Translations under genes and position numbers: made by a program
Assembly (NCBI GenBank): GCA_038526245.1
Contig: JBCBGZ010000002.1
Span: 1-64,000, forward strand
Reading direction: 5' to 3'
Length of the DNA stretch: 64,000 bases
Source: UBA5336 sp038526245
Lineage (GTDB): Bacteria; Pseudomonadota; Alphaproteobacteria; Caulobacterales; Hyphomonadaceae
The notes under the pieces: generated by a model
Databases searched by the model: none
What the model was told of the DNA's origin: nothing
The model's input: the letters and a program-made list of their open reading frames with translations, nothing else
Shown here: piece after piece, positions 34,245 to 43,336 of the stretch
Position numbering within the stretch: the stretch's first letter is position 1
How the letters are laid out: the number at the start of each line of letters is the position of its first letter

Positions 34245-34342
34245 CACGCAGATATGCAGAGCTGGCATGAATCCCACTCCGCCTTGCGCCCTACGGATAT
34301 GCGTATATGCAGACTGTTACAACTCTGTGCGGAGACGACGCG

Positions 34343-34987
34343 ATGGACTGGCAGCAAATTGAAAGCGCCCTCAAGGCGTGTCCCATCGTGCCCGTCCTGG
34401 CCGTGCCGCATATTGACCATGCGGCGCCTTTAGCAACAGCGCTTGCTGCGGGCGGCATAACGGTGAGCGAGATTACTCTGCGCACCGATGCGGGTCTGCC
34501 GTCGATCGCCGCGTTCAAATCAGCGGCGCCGGGTATGGTGGTCGGCATGGGCACCGTGCTGAGTTCTGCGGATCTGGATGCCTCCGTGGCGGCCGGGGCA
34601 GACTTCGTTGTTACACCTGGATTTGATGCCGACTTATTGGCGGCTCTTGCCCAAAGCCCCGTCCCAACGCTTCCAGGCGTTGGAACAGCGGGGGAAGCCA
34701 TGGCCGCGCGCAATGCGGGTATCAAACGCGTGAAACTGTTTCCGGCGGAGGTCGTTGGCGGAGCTGCAATGATCAAGGGGCTCGGCGGCCCTCTGCAGGA
34801 TATGGCCTTTATGCCGACAGGCGGTGTCACGCTCGACAATATGGGCGACTATCTTGCGCTGAAGAACGTCTATGCCGTGGGTGGAACTTGGATCGCCAAG
34901 ACAGAGCATATTGAGGCTGGCGATTGGGAAGGTATTGCCAATCGGGCCAAGGCTGCGCGAGAAGCGGCGCTGAACCTGCGCAGATAG
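34343..34987 (+). CDS. eda: KDPG (2-keto-3-deoxy-6-phosphogluconate) aldolase
   Basis: Cleaves KDPG to pyruvate and glyceraldehyde 3-phosphate, completing the Entner-Doudoroff route begun by the divergent operon. Starting at MDWQQIESALKACPIVPVL it has 214 residues, the usual size. The Schiff-base lysine is Lys-131 in VKLFPAEVVGG, and Glu-43 lies in VSEITLRTD. I chose 34343 because GGAG lies eight bases before it; an ATG at 34307 gives 12 extra non-conserved residues. The next gene (GH42 beta-galactosidase) begins 32 bases downstream and is probably co-transcribed. Confidence 0.95.
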   Translation: MDWQQIESALKACPIVPVLAVPHIDHAAPLATALAAGGITVSEITLRTDAGLPSIAAFKSAAPGMVVGMGTVLSSADLDASVAAGADFVVTPGFDADLLAALAQSPVPTLPGVGTAGEAMAARNAGIKRVKLFPAEVVGGAAMIKGLGGPLQDMAFMPTGGVTLDNMGDYLALKNVYAVGGTWIAKTEHIEAGDWEGIANRAKAAREAALNLRR

Positions 34988-35019
34988 TCCGCGCAAGGAC
35001 AGTCTATCAGGGAGCCCCC

Positions 35020-36981
35020 ATGGCCGGTTGTGAGCTGGGCGTCTGCTACTTTCCCGAACACTGGCCAGAGGCGAAATGGGCCGAAGACGCCGCCCAAATG
35101 GCTGACCTTGGCCTGAAGCAAATTCGCCTCGGTGAGTTTGCCTGGAGCCGGATTGAGCCGACGCCGGGCGATTTGCAATGGGGCTGGCTGGACCGCGCGC
35201 TCGAGACTCTCGGAAACGCGGGTCTGGCCGCAATGCTGTGCACGCCCACAGCGACGCCTCCAAAGTGGTTGGTTGATGCCTATCCAGACATTCTCGCCCA
35301 TGACAAGCACGGTAAGCCGCGCCGGTTTGGCTCACGCCGCCATTATTGCTTTTCATCGGACCGCTACCGGGAGGAGGCGCGACGGATCGTGACGCTGCTG
35401 GCGGAACGCTATGGCCAACTCCCGGTGATCACGGGCTGGCAAACGGACAATGAGTATGGCTGCCACGACACCGTACGCAGCTATTCCCAGGCAGCCGAGC
35501 AAGCGTTTCGCGGTTGGCTAAAGGAGCGCTACGGCACTCCTGAAGCACTGAACGCAGCCTGGGGGACGGTGTTCTGGAGCCAGGAGTATACGCGGTTCGA
35601 TCAGGTGGATCTGCCAAACCTGACTGTGACGGAACCCAACCCGTCCCACGTGCTGGATTTCAATCGGTTTTCAGCCCATCAAGTCGCGACGTTCAACAAG
35701 ATGCAGGCCGACATCTTGCACGCGCAATCACCCGGCCGCGACGTGGTCCATAACTTCATGGGTTTCTATTTTGACTTCGATCATTTCGAAGTTGGCGAGT
35801 CTCTGGACGCCGTTGGATGGGATAGCTATCCGCTGGGTTTTCTGGATGTGCGCCCCTACCCGCTTGCGGACAAGCAAGACTTCATGCGCCAGGGACACCC
35901 GGACTTCGCTGCCTTCTTCCACGACCTCTATCGCGCGTGCGGGCGTGGGCGCTGGCAGGTGATCGAGCAACAGCCCGGTCCCGTGAACTGGGCGCACCAC
36001 AACACAGCGCCCCTGCCCGGCATGGTGCGTTTATGGACACTGGAAGCAGCTGCCCATGGCGCCGAAGCGGTGAAGTATTTCCGCTGGCGCCAGGCACCGT
36101 TCGCGCAGGAACAGATGCATGCCGGCCTGCAACGCCCCGATGGCGGCTTCACCCGGGAAGCAGAAGAGGTGCGCCAATGCACCGGGGAACTCGCGGCGCT
36201 CCCGCCCCAGGATGCGCCCGGCAAAGCAGATGTCGCGATCATCTTCGATTATGACGCCGAATGGTTGTTCGAAGCCCAGCCCCAGGGCGCGGGTTGGACC
36301 TACCATCGCCTGGTGATGGATTGGTATTCGGCTGCGCGCAGCCTGGGCCTGAACGTCGATATCCTCTCGCCCAAAGCGCACCATGGCGGATATGCACTCA
36401 TTCTGGTGCCATCCCTGCCCGTGGTGACCGAAGCGTTCGCGGCGCAAATGGCATCCAGCAAAGCGCATTATGTCTTGGGGCCACGGTGCGGCGCGAAGAC
36501 CGAGACACTGACAATCCCGGACAGCCTCGCTCCGGGGCCACTTTCAGAGGTTTTGCAGGCACGTGTCACCCATGTGGAGAGCTTTCCCGACTGGCATCGC
36601 GAGACGGGCACCTTCAAGGGAGAAAGCGTTTCGGGCAGCATTTGGCTCGACCATGTCGAGACCGAGCTCAGACCGATCGTCGAAACACCCGCAGGCAATG
36701 GCCTACTGTTCGAGATCGAGCGCTGCTCATTCTTCACGACGGTGCCGGACGGGGCTTTTCTGAAGGCCGTGCTCAGCGATCTTTGCGAGCGGGCCGGACA
36801 ATCCGTCATCGACTTGCCCCGTGGGCTTCGATTGCGCCGAAATGGGAACATCCAGTTCGCCCTGAACTATGCCAGCTCCCCGATTGACCTTCCGGACGTC
36901 TGCAGACCGCCTTCGGGAAGGTATCTGATCGGCGGCCCGGCGATGGACCCGGCCGGCGTCGCAGCCTGGCTGGTGGACTGA
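35020..36981 (+). CDS. Beta-galactosidase, glycoside hydrolase family 42
   Basis: A 653-residue GH42 enzyme that releases galactose from beta-galactosides. The TIM barrel starts at LGVCYFPEHWPEAKW. The acid/base Glu-145 is in GWQTDNEYGCHD and the nucleophile Glu-316 is in QVIEQQPGPVNW. Trimerisation and beta domains follow. There is no signal peptide, so it acts on imported sugar in the cytoplasm. The start is supported by AGGGAG seven bases before the ATG at 35020; the frame runs open upstream into eda but that part is not family-like. The substrate is unknown; the surrounding glycerol and galactose genes make galactosylglycerol or a galactolipid head group possible. Confidence 0.95.
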   Translation: MAGCELGVCYFPEHWPEAKWAEDAAQMADLGLKQIRLGEFAWSRIEPTPGDLQWGWLDRALETLGNAGLAAMLCTPTATPPKWLVDAYPDILAHDKHGKPRRFGSRRHYCFSSDRYREEARRIVTLLAERYGQLPVITGWQTDNEYGCHDTVRSYSQAAEQAFRGWLKERYGTPEALNAAWGTVFWSQEYTRFDQVDLPNLTVTEPNPSHVLDFNRFSAHQVATFNKMQADILHAQSPGRDVVHNFMGFYFDFDHFEVGESLDAVGWDSYPLGFLDVRPYPLADKQDFMRQGHPDFAAFFHDLYRACGRGRWQVIEQQPGPVNWAHHNTAPLPGMVRLWTLEAAAHGAEAVKYFRWRQAPFAQEQMHAGLQRPDGGFTREAEEVRQCTGELAALPPQDAPGKADVAIIFDYDAEWLFEAQPQGAGWTYHRLVMDWYSAARSLGLNVDILSPKAHHGGYALILVPSLPVVTEAFAAQMASSKAHYVLGPRCGAKTETLTIPDSLAPGPLSEVLQARVTHVESFPDWHRETGTFKGESVSGSIWLDHVETELRPIVETPAGNGLLFEIERCSFFTTVPDGAFLKAVLSDLCERAGQSVIDLPRGLRLRRNGNIQFALNYASSPIDLPDVCRPPSGRYLIGGPAMDPAGVAAWLVD

Positions 36982-36994
36982 GCCCCTCGACAGG

Positions 36995-38488
36995 CTACTC
37001 GGCCTCGGTCTGGCGCAGGGCCTTGTTCCAGCCATCAATCAGGGACTGGCGCGCCACTGAGGGCATGTTCGGCGTAAAGCGGCGCCCTGGCGGACTGCGC
37101 TCGGCCCATGCCTCTGCACTTGTCCAGCCGAGCCCGATCCCGGCCAGTGCTGCGGCACCCAATGCCGTCATTTCGGTGAAATCGGGACGCTCGACGGGCC
37201 GGTCACAAATGTCAGCGATGAACTGCATCAACCAGTCATTTGCCGCCATGCCGCCATCGACTTTCAGGACTGTCACATCGGCGCCGTCCGCGGCAAAGGC
37301 CGTCAACAATTCATGGGTTTGGTAGGCCGCAGCTTCCAGAGCTGCGCGAACGACATGACCAGCATGGGCCGCGCCGGTGAGCCCGGTAATCGTTCCGCGC
37401 GCGTCCGCATTCCAATGGGGTGCACCAAGACCTGTAAACGCGGGCACGAAATAGACCCCGCCATTGTCAGGCAGGTCCGCCGCCATGGCCTCGCTTTCAG
37501 CAGCGCTCGCGACGATGCGGAGATTGTCTCTCAACCATTTGACGGCAGTGCCTGCATTGAAAATTGCGCCTTCCAGGCCGAAGGCCCGCGCGCCGCCTTC
37601 CATGGCGTATCCGATTGTCCCTAAAAGCCGGTGCGTCGAGCGAGGCCGTGCTTGCCCTGTATTGCCAACGAGGAAAGCCCCGGTGCCATAGGTGATCTTG
37701 GCCGTGCCCGGCGTAAGACATCCCTGTCCAACCAACGCCGCCTGCTGGTCTCCAATGGCGGACAGGATTGGCAAGGCGCGACCGAAGAGGGCCGGGTCGG
37801 TTTCGCCGAAGTGCGCGCCGCTTGCCACCACGCCGGGCAACACACTGGCGGGAACCGAAAAAAGGTCCAGCATATCTGGCGCCCAGCCGGCAAAGGCGTC
37901 GAGACTCAGGGGATACAACAACGTTCGCGAGGCGTTGGTAACATCCGTCAGGTGCGCAGCGCCACCGGTCAGATGCCAGATCAGGAAGGTATCCACCGTA
38001 CCAAAGGCGAGTTCACCGGCCTCGGCCTGAACTCGGGCTCCGGGAACATGGTCCAGCAGCCAGGCGATCTTCGTTCCTGAGAAATAGGGGTCGAGTAACA
38101 ACCCCGTCTGCTTCTGAACGCGGGCCTCGTGGCCTTTTGCGCGCAATACGTCACAGGTATCGGCGGTGCGCCGGTCCTGCCAGACGATTGCAGGCGCGAT
38201 GGGCTGGCCCGTCCTGCGGTTCCAGATCAGTGTCGTTTCGCGCTGGTTGGTGATGCCGATGCCGGCAATGCGCTCAACGCCGCCTGCTGCAGAAATGGCA
38301 TCGCGGCAAACCGCCAGCGTCTTTTGCCAAATCTCAAGACCGTCCTGCTCGACCCAGCCATCAGCGGGATGGGAAAGACCGACTTCTTCCTGCGCCTGGG
38401 CAACGGGATTGAACTGGTCGTCAAACACGATGGCCCGGGTTGAGGTCGTTCCCTCATCGATCACCAATATCAGGTTCGGCTCAGACAC
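36995..38488 (-). CDS. glpK: Glycerol kinase
   Basis: Phosphorylates glycerol to sn-glycerol 3-phosphate with ATP; FGGY-family kinase of 497 residues. Key blocks are VIDEGTTSTRAIVFD (phosphate-1), WVEQDGLEIWQKTL, the glycerol-binding TNQRETTLIWNRRTGQPIAPAIVWQDRRT, and ITYGTGAFLVGNTG. It converges with the beta-galactosidase gene, 13 bases apart, and diverges from glpD with three GlpR-type sites between them. Confidence 0.97.
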   Translation of the reverse strand: MSEPNLILVIDEGTTSTRAIVFDDQFNPVAQAQEEVGLSHPADGWVEQDGLEIWQKTLAVCRDAISAAGGVERIAGIGITNQRETTLIWNRRTGQPIAPAIVWQDRRTADTCDVLRAKGHEARVQKQTGLLLDPYFSGTKIAWLLDHVPGARVQAEAGELAFGTVDTFLIWHLTGGAAHLTDVTNASRTLLYPLSLDAFAGWAPDMLDLFSVPASVLPGVVASGAHFGETDPALFGRALPILSAIGDQQAALVGQGCLTPGTAKITYGTGAFLVGNTGQARPRSTHRLLGTIGYAMEGGARAFGLEGAIFNAGTAVKWLRDNLRIVASAAESEAMAADLPDNGGVYFVPAFTGLGAPHWNADARGTITGLTGAAHAGHVVRAALEAAAYQTHELLTAFAADGADVTVLKVDGGMAANDWLMQFIADICDRPVERPDFTEMTALGAAALAGIGLGWTSAEAWAERSPPGRRFTPNMPSVARQSLIDGWNKALRQTEAE

Positions 38489-38549
38489 TCACGCCTCCAT
38501 TCGCCCCCTTGCGACCGATCAATGCTGCGCGCCGAGGATGTTGTTGGAA

Positions 38550-38567
38550 TTATTCGAAATCGAACAT
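38550..38567. promoter_or_regulatory. GlpR-type operator 1
   Basis: TTATTCGAAATCGAACAT matches the remembered E. coli GlpR consensus (WATKYTCGWTAWCGAWMATW) at nearly every position, with the TCG-N4-CGA core. It lies 62 bases upstream of the glpK start codon. Confidence 0.6.
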
Positions 38568-38620
38568 TTCCACCCTTTCGGGCTCATGACAACCTTTTCG
38601 CACCCGCAAAAATTCTCTTG

Positions 38621-38638
38621 ATTTTCGATTACGATCAT
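38621..38638. promoter_or_regulatory. GlpR-type operator 2
   Basis: ATTTTCGATTACGATCAT is the best of the set: both half-sites and the TCG-N4-CGA core fit the GlpR consensus. It is 65 bases upstream of glpD and 133 upstream of glpK. Confidence 0.65.
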
Positions 38639-38641
38639 ACT

Positions 38642-38659
38642 TTTTTGGTTTACGAACAT
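38642..38659. promoter_or_regulatory. GlpR-type operator 3 (one strong half-site)
   Basis: TTTTTGGTTTACGAACAT has a perfect right half (TACGAACAT) and a degenerate left half. It starts exactly 21 bases after operator 2, two helical turns, as for tandem GlpR sites. Confidence 0.5.
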
Positions 38660-38702
38660 TTGTTTCGCCTGTAAGCAGTCTCCAGAGTGAGAGGTTTGTG
38701 TC

Positions 38703-40193
38703 GTGTATGACATCCTGATCATCGGTGGAGGCATCAATGGCGCGGGCATTGCGCGCGATGCCGCCGGGCGTGGTTTGAAGGTACTTCTTTGCGAGAAAGA
38801 CGACCTCGCCTCCCACACATCCTCTGCCAGCACGAAACTGATCCATGGCGGCCTGCGCTACCTTGAGCACTATGACTTTGCGCTTGTCCGAAAGGCGTTG
38901 ATCGAACGCGAAGTGCTGTTGAGAGCGGCGCCCCATATCATTTGGCCACTGCGGTTTGTGCTCCCCCACCACAAGGAACTCCGGCCCTCCTGGCTGATCC
39001 GAGCTGGCCTGTTCCTCTACGACCATCTTGGCGGCCGCAAACTCTTGCCCGCCACGAAATCGGTATCCCGGCGGCGCGATCAGATATTTGCGCCTTTGAA
39101 TGCGATGTTCCAGAAGGGGTTTGAGTACTCGGACTGCTGGGTCGAGGATTCCCGCCTTGTTGTGCTGAATGCGGTTGATGCGGCCGAGCGCGGCGCAACC
39201 ATCATGACGCGTACTGAATGCGTTGCGCTGAGATCCACCGGCGGAAACTGGGAAGCTGACCTGCGCCTGGATGGCCAGGCGGATATGACGGTGACCGCCA
39301 AGGTCGTGATCAACGCCGCTGGCCCATGGGTCGACCAGATGGCGAGCCGCGCAGGCGTGGACCGGAATGCGCCGAGTGTTCGGCTGGTCAAGGGCAGCCA
39401 CATCATCGTTCCGAAGATGTTCGACGACGAACGCTGTTTTATCTTCCAAACCGGGGATGGCCGTGTCGTCTTCGCCATTCCCTATGAGAATGGCCGCTAC
39501 ACGCTGATCGGCACAACGGACCTTCCCTTCGAGGGCGACCTGAACGCCGTTGAGGCGTCCGAGGATGAAATCGCATACCTCTGCGAGGTCTCGAACACCT
39601 ATTTTGACCGCCAGATTACGCCTTCGGACGTGGTCTCGACCTATTCCGGCGTGAGGCCGCTCTTTGACGACCAGGCCGAGAATGCCTCATCGGTGACGCG
39701 GGACTATGTGCTCAAACGTGAACGCTGCAATGGCGCCACGCTCCTGTCTGTGGTTGGCGGCAAGATCACGACCTATCGGAAGCTGGCCGAAGATGCGCTC
39801 AAGCAACTCAGCGGCGCGTTCCCGTCGCTGGCGGATGAATGGACGGCTGAAGCCCCCTTGCCCGGCGGCGATATTCCCGGCGCGGACTTCGATACTTTCT
39901 TCGCGGCGTGCCGAGACACGTATGGCTGGATTGAGACTGACACAGTCCACCGGCTGGCGCGGACATATGGAACCCGCATCCACCAGGTCCTGGAAGGCGC
40001 AAAGTCGCTCGGGGACCTCGGACAGGACTATGGCAGCGGTCTCTACCAGAAAGAGATCGACTATCTCGTCGCGCACGAGTTCGCGATGACGCCGGACGAT
40101 ATTCTGAAGCGCCGCACCAAGCTGGGCCTGCATATGGCCCCCGACGCGCTGCAGACACTGGAACACCACTGGGAGTCCCGGATGGTTGCTTAG
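38703..40193 (+). CDS. glpD: Aerobic glycerol-3-phosphate dehydrogenase
   Basis: FAD-dependent membrane-associated enzyme oxidising glycerol 3-phosphate to dihydroxyacetone phosphate, passing electrons to quinone. The Rossmann FAD loop is at the N-terminus (YDILIIGGGINGAGIARDAAGRG), followed by STKLIHGGLRYLEHYDF and the C-terminal IGTTDLPFEGD and GVRPLFDD. It has 496 residues. The start codon is GTG, with GAGAGG upstream. Together with the divergent glpK it makes a complete glycerol route; the spacer holds the GlpR-type sites. Confidence 0.96.
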   Translation: MYDILIIGGGINGAGIARDAAGRGLKVLLCEKDDLASHTSSASTKLIHGGLRYLEHYDFALVRKALIEREVLLRAAPHIIWPLRFVLPHHKELRPSWLIRAGLFLYDHLGGRKLLPATKSVSRRRDQIFAPLNAMFQKGFEYSDCWVEDSRLVVLNAVDAAERGATIMTRTECVALRSTGGNWEADLRLDGQADMTVTAKVVINAAGPWVDQMASRAGVDRNAPSVRLVKGSHIIVPKMFDDERCFIFQTGDGRVVFAIPYENGRYTLIGTTDLPFEGDLNAVEASEDEIAYLCEVSNTYFDRQITPSDVVSTYSGVRPLFDDQAENASSVTRDYVLKRERCNGATLLSVVGGKITTYRKLAEDALKQLSGAFPSLADEWTAEAPLPGGDIPGADFDTFFAACRDTYGWIETDTVHRLARTYGTRIHQVLEGAKSLGDLGQDYGSGLYQKEIDYLVAHEFAMTPDDILKRRTKLGLHMAPDALQTLEHHWESRMVA

Positions 40194-40258
40194 CGGCATG
40201 GCCGTTTCGGCCGCCAATCACGTTCATAACGACACGAAAATCTATAGGGAGGAGTCGA

Positions 40259-43171
40259 ATGGAACCCAAATTTAAGTGCATACTCGGAGCGAGTATGATC
40301 GCGCTCATGTGCAGCGGCATGGCCGTTGCCCAGGAGACCAGCACAGACGCAGAAGCCGGCGAGGAGCGCACGCTCCAGACGGTCACCGTGACCGGTATCC
40401 GGGGCAGCTTGCAGCAATCCCTCGATATCAAACGTGACTCCAATCAGGTGGTCGACGCGGTATCGGCCGAAGATGTTGGCAAGTTCCCAGACGCCAACGT
40501 GGCGGAATCCCTGCAGCGGATCACCGGCGTTGCCATCGACCGCAGCGGCGGCGAGGGCCAGTTCATCACCGTGCGTGGCCTCGGACCTGAGTTCAACACG
40601 GTGCTGCTGAATGGCCGCACCATCGCAACGGACAATGACGGCCGGGAATTCTCGTTTGACGTTCTGTCATCCGACATCATCCAGCGCGCGGAAGTCTTCA
40701 AGACCGCAACCCCAGACCTGCAATCGGGTGGCATCGGCTCGACCGTGAACATCGTTACGGCGCGCCCTCTCGATCGCCCGGGTCAAAGCTTCACTGTTTC
40801 CGCCGCTGGCACCTATGACACGCTGCGCGAAGAGCTCAGCCCGGACCTGACCGCCGTTGGCTCCTGGACAAATGCCGATGACAGTTTTGGCGTCTTGCTC
40901 GGCGCGTCCTATTCCGACCGCAAGGTGCAGGAGGACAGCTCTTTCACCAACGGGTTTGCCCTGCGGAGTGGTGATCCAGCCGTATTGGCGCCTGAAAGCT
41001 CCAGCGGCCTGACAGAAGTTGGCGCCCTGGCGGATGGTGCGCGCGTGCAGCAGCAAGTTGTGCACAGCCGCGATATCCAGGACCGTGAGCGCATCACGGT
41101 CAATGGCGCAGCCCAGTTCCGGCCGAATGACCGGTTAACGTTCACCCTGGACGGGCTCTACTCAGAGTTCGACATTCAGTCCCAGGCGACACAGTTCTCA
41201 GGCTTCTTCAGCCCACCCTTCATCGATCCGGTGATCGACGCGAACGGCACCGTTGTATCCTTCAGCCGCCCCGGTCAGGACTTCGCCACGCGCAACCCGG
41301 ACATCGCCGGCACCGTTGGCCTGTCGCAAAACGACAATGTCATCACCTCCAACAACCGCCTGGCCGAGACCTACATGATCGGCGGCAATGTGGAGTGGGA
41401 CGTCACCGACACGCTGACCCTCGAATTCGATGTGTCGGCCTCCAACGCCCAGCGCGATGGCACCAACCCGTTCATCGTGATCGGCGCCCTGGCCCCAACA
41501 TCACCGTTGATCCAGCTTCCAAACAGCGATGGCATCTCGACCATCACGAACCTGTCCGGCCTGACCGACACATCGATCCAGCGCCTGCACTTCGTGAACG
41601 TCGAACGCAACATGGTTGAAGACGACATCATCTAGTTCCAGGCCGATGGCCGTTGGGAAGTCGACCGCGGTCCACTGCAAGCGATCGCCTTTGGCGCTAG
41701 CTTCACCGACCGTGAGAAAACCCGTGACAACTTCACGAACTTCTCACCCACCCAGGGCGGTGACGTTTTCTGTGCCTATTGCGGATACAATGTTGCCCTG
41801 GAGAACCCAGGCATCCTGTCGCCCTTCTCGTTCGATGGGTTCCTGGATGATGCCAGCGGGTCGGGCTCCGTGCCTTCGCAGATCCTCAGCTTCTCCATCG
41901 CCGATGCGTTCGCAGAGCTGAACAATACCGCCAACATCACAGACCCAGCTCGTAACGGCCTGACCGGCGCGGACCGGGCGGCCAATGATGCGGACCTGAT
42001 CGCGCGGCGGGATGCGGCTGGAAACTCCGTGTTCGGCTTCTACACACCAGACTTCAACCCGGGCGGCAGCTTCGGCGTGGAAGAGCAGATCACGGCGTTC
42101 TACGCGAACACCGAATGGGAAGGTGACTTTGACGGCGCCCTGCCCTGGTCGGCCAATGTTGGTTTCCGCCTGGCCCAGACCGAAACGGTCTCCAGCGGCT
42201 TCGACCAGCCTGTGCTGCAATTCCGCGAGACGCCGGGTGACACCCAGCTCCTGGTGGACTTCGGCCCAACGACCGCTGTCTCCGTGTCGAATGACTACAT
42301 CAGCTTCCTGCCATCACTGAATGTGAAGGTGGAGCCGACCGAAGACACAGTTCTGCGGTTTGCCTTCTCTGAAACAGTGACGCGTCCAACGCTCACCTCG
42401 CTTGGTGTGAACAACACGTTTGGCGGGCGGTCCAACGCGCCAACATCGGGCGGTGGCAACCCGTTCCTGGAAGCCTTCGAATCCAGCAACTGGGACGCAT
42501 CCTTCGAGTACTACTTCGACGATGTGAGCTACTTCTCCGTGGCGGCGTTCTACAAGGATTTCGAGAATTTCCTCGAAGCCCAGACCCTGCCAGTGGCTGG
42601 CGTGGTCCTGATCCCACCGGGCAATCCACAGAACGCGACCGGCACGGAAGATCTGGCGCTGAATGTGGATTTCCAGGACACGCGGACACGCAACGGCGAA
42701 ACCGGCTCCATCACCGGTCTGGAAGTCGCTTACCAGCGTGCCTTCGACACCCTGCCAGAGCCATGGGACGGCCTCGGTTTGGCGGCCAACTACACCTATG
42801 TGACGAGCAATATCGATCGCGCAGAAGGCTCTGGCGCTTCGGACTGTGACTATAACGGTCTGTCGCCAAACACGTTCAACATCAGTGGCTTCTACGAGAA
42901 GAACGGCATCCAGGCCCGCATCGCCTACAACTATCGCGATGAGTTCCTGTTCCAGTGCTTCTCGAACTTCTCCGAGCCGCGCGAACGTGAAGCCTTTGGC
43001 CAGCTTGACCTGTCGGCTGCCTATGACATCGGCGATCAGTTCCAGGTCTTCTTCGAAGGCGTGAACATTCTTGACGAAGATACGCGGGACTTCTCGCGCT
43101 TTGAAAACCGGTTCCTCACCTACTCAGACACCGGATCGCGTTACCAGATCGGCGTGCGCGCGTCGTTCTAG
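40259..43171 (+). pseudogene. TonB-dependent receptor interrupted by an in-frame amber codon
   Basis: A 970-codon receptor of the TonB-Xanthomonas-Caulobacter type, read in one frame throughout but cut by TAG at 41633-41635 (codon 459). Before the stop: signal peptide (ASMIALMCSGMAVAQ), TonB-box-like TVTVTGIRGSLQQSLDIK, plug (FPDANVAESLQRITGVAIDR, QFITVRGLGPEFNTVLLNGR). After it, the same frame continues FQADGRWEVDRG through the barrel to a C-terminal aromatic RYQIGVRASF. No frameshift is needed and both halves remain well conserved, so the change is recent, a sequencing error, or suppressed in the cell; CAG to TAG is the simplest origin. GGGAGGAG precedes the start. The gene follows glpD and precedes a sugar symporter, so a galactoside or galactosylglycerol ligand is plausible. 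Confidence 0.88.
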
Positions 43172-43336
43172 TCAGCCAGAATGGCGTCGCCGGCCCGGGA
43201 ACCCCAACTCTCGACCGGCGGCGCTAATGACTGCACCTCTTTCCTTCCCGGGGTGCACTTCAGGCGGCGCGGGGGATGACTCTGCGCCGCCATTCTTTCA
43301 AAGATCAGAAAAAACGCCGCGCGAGGAAACGCAGAC

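Noticed and set aside
40194..40258. Possible GlpR-type site before the broken TonB receptor (GTTCATAACGAC)
   Set aside because: Lacks the TCG-N4-CGA core and matches only if spacing is altered.
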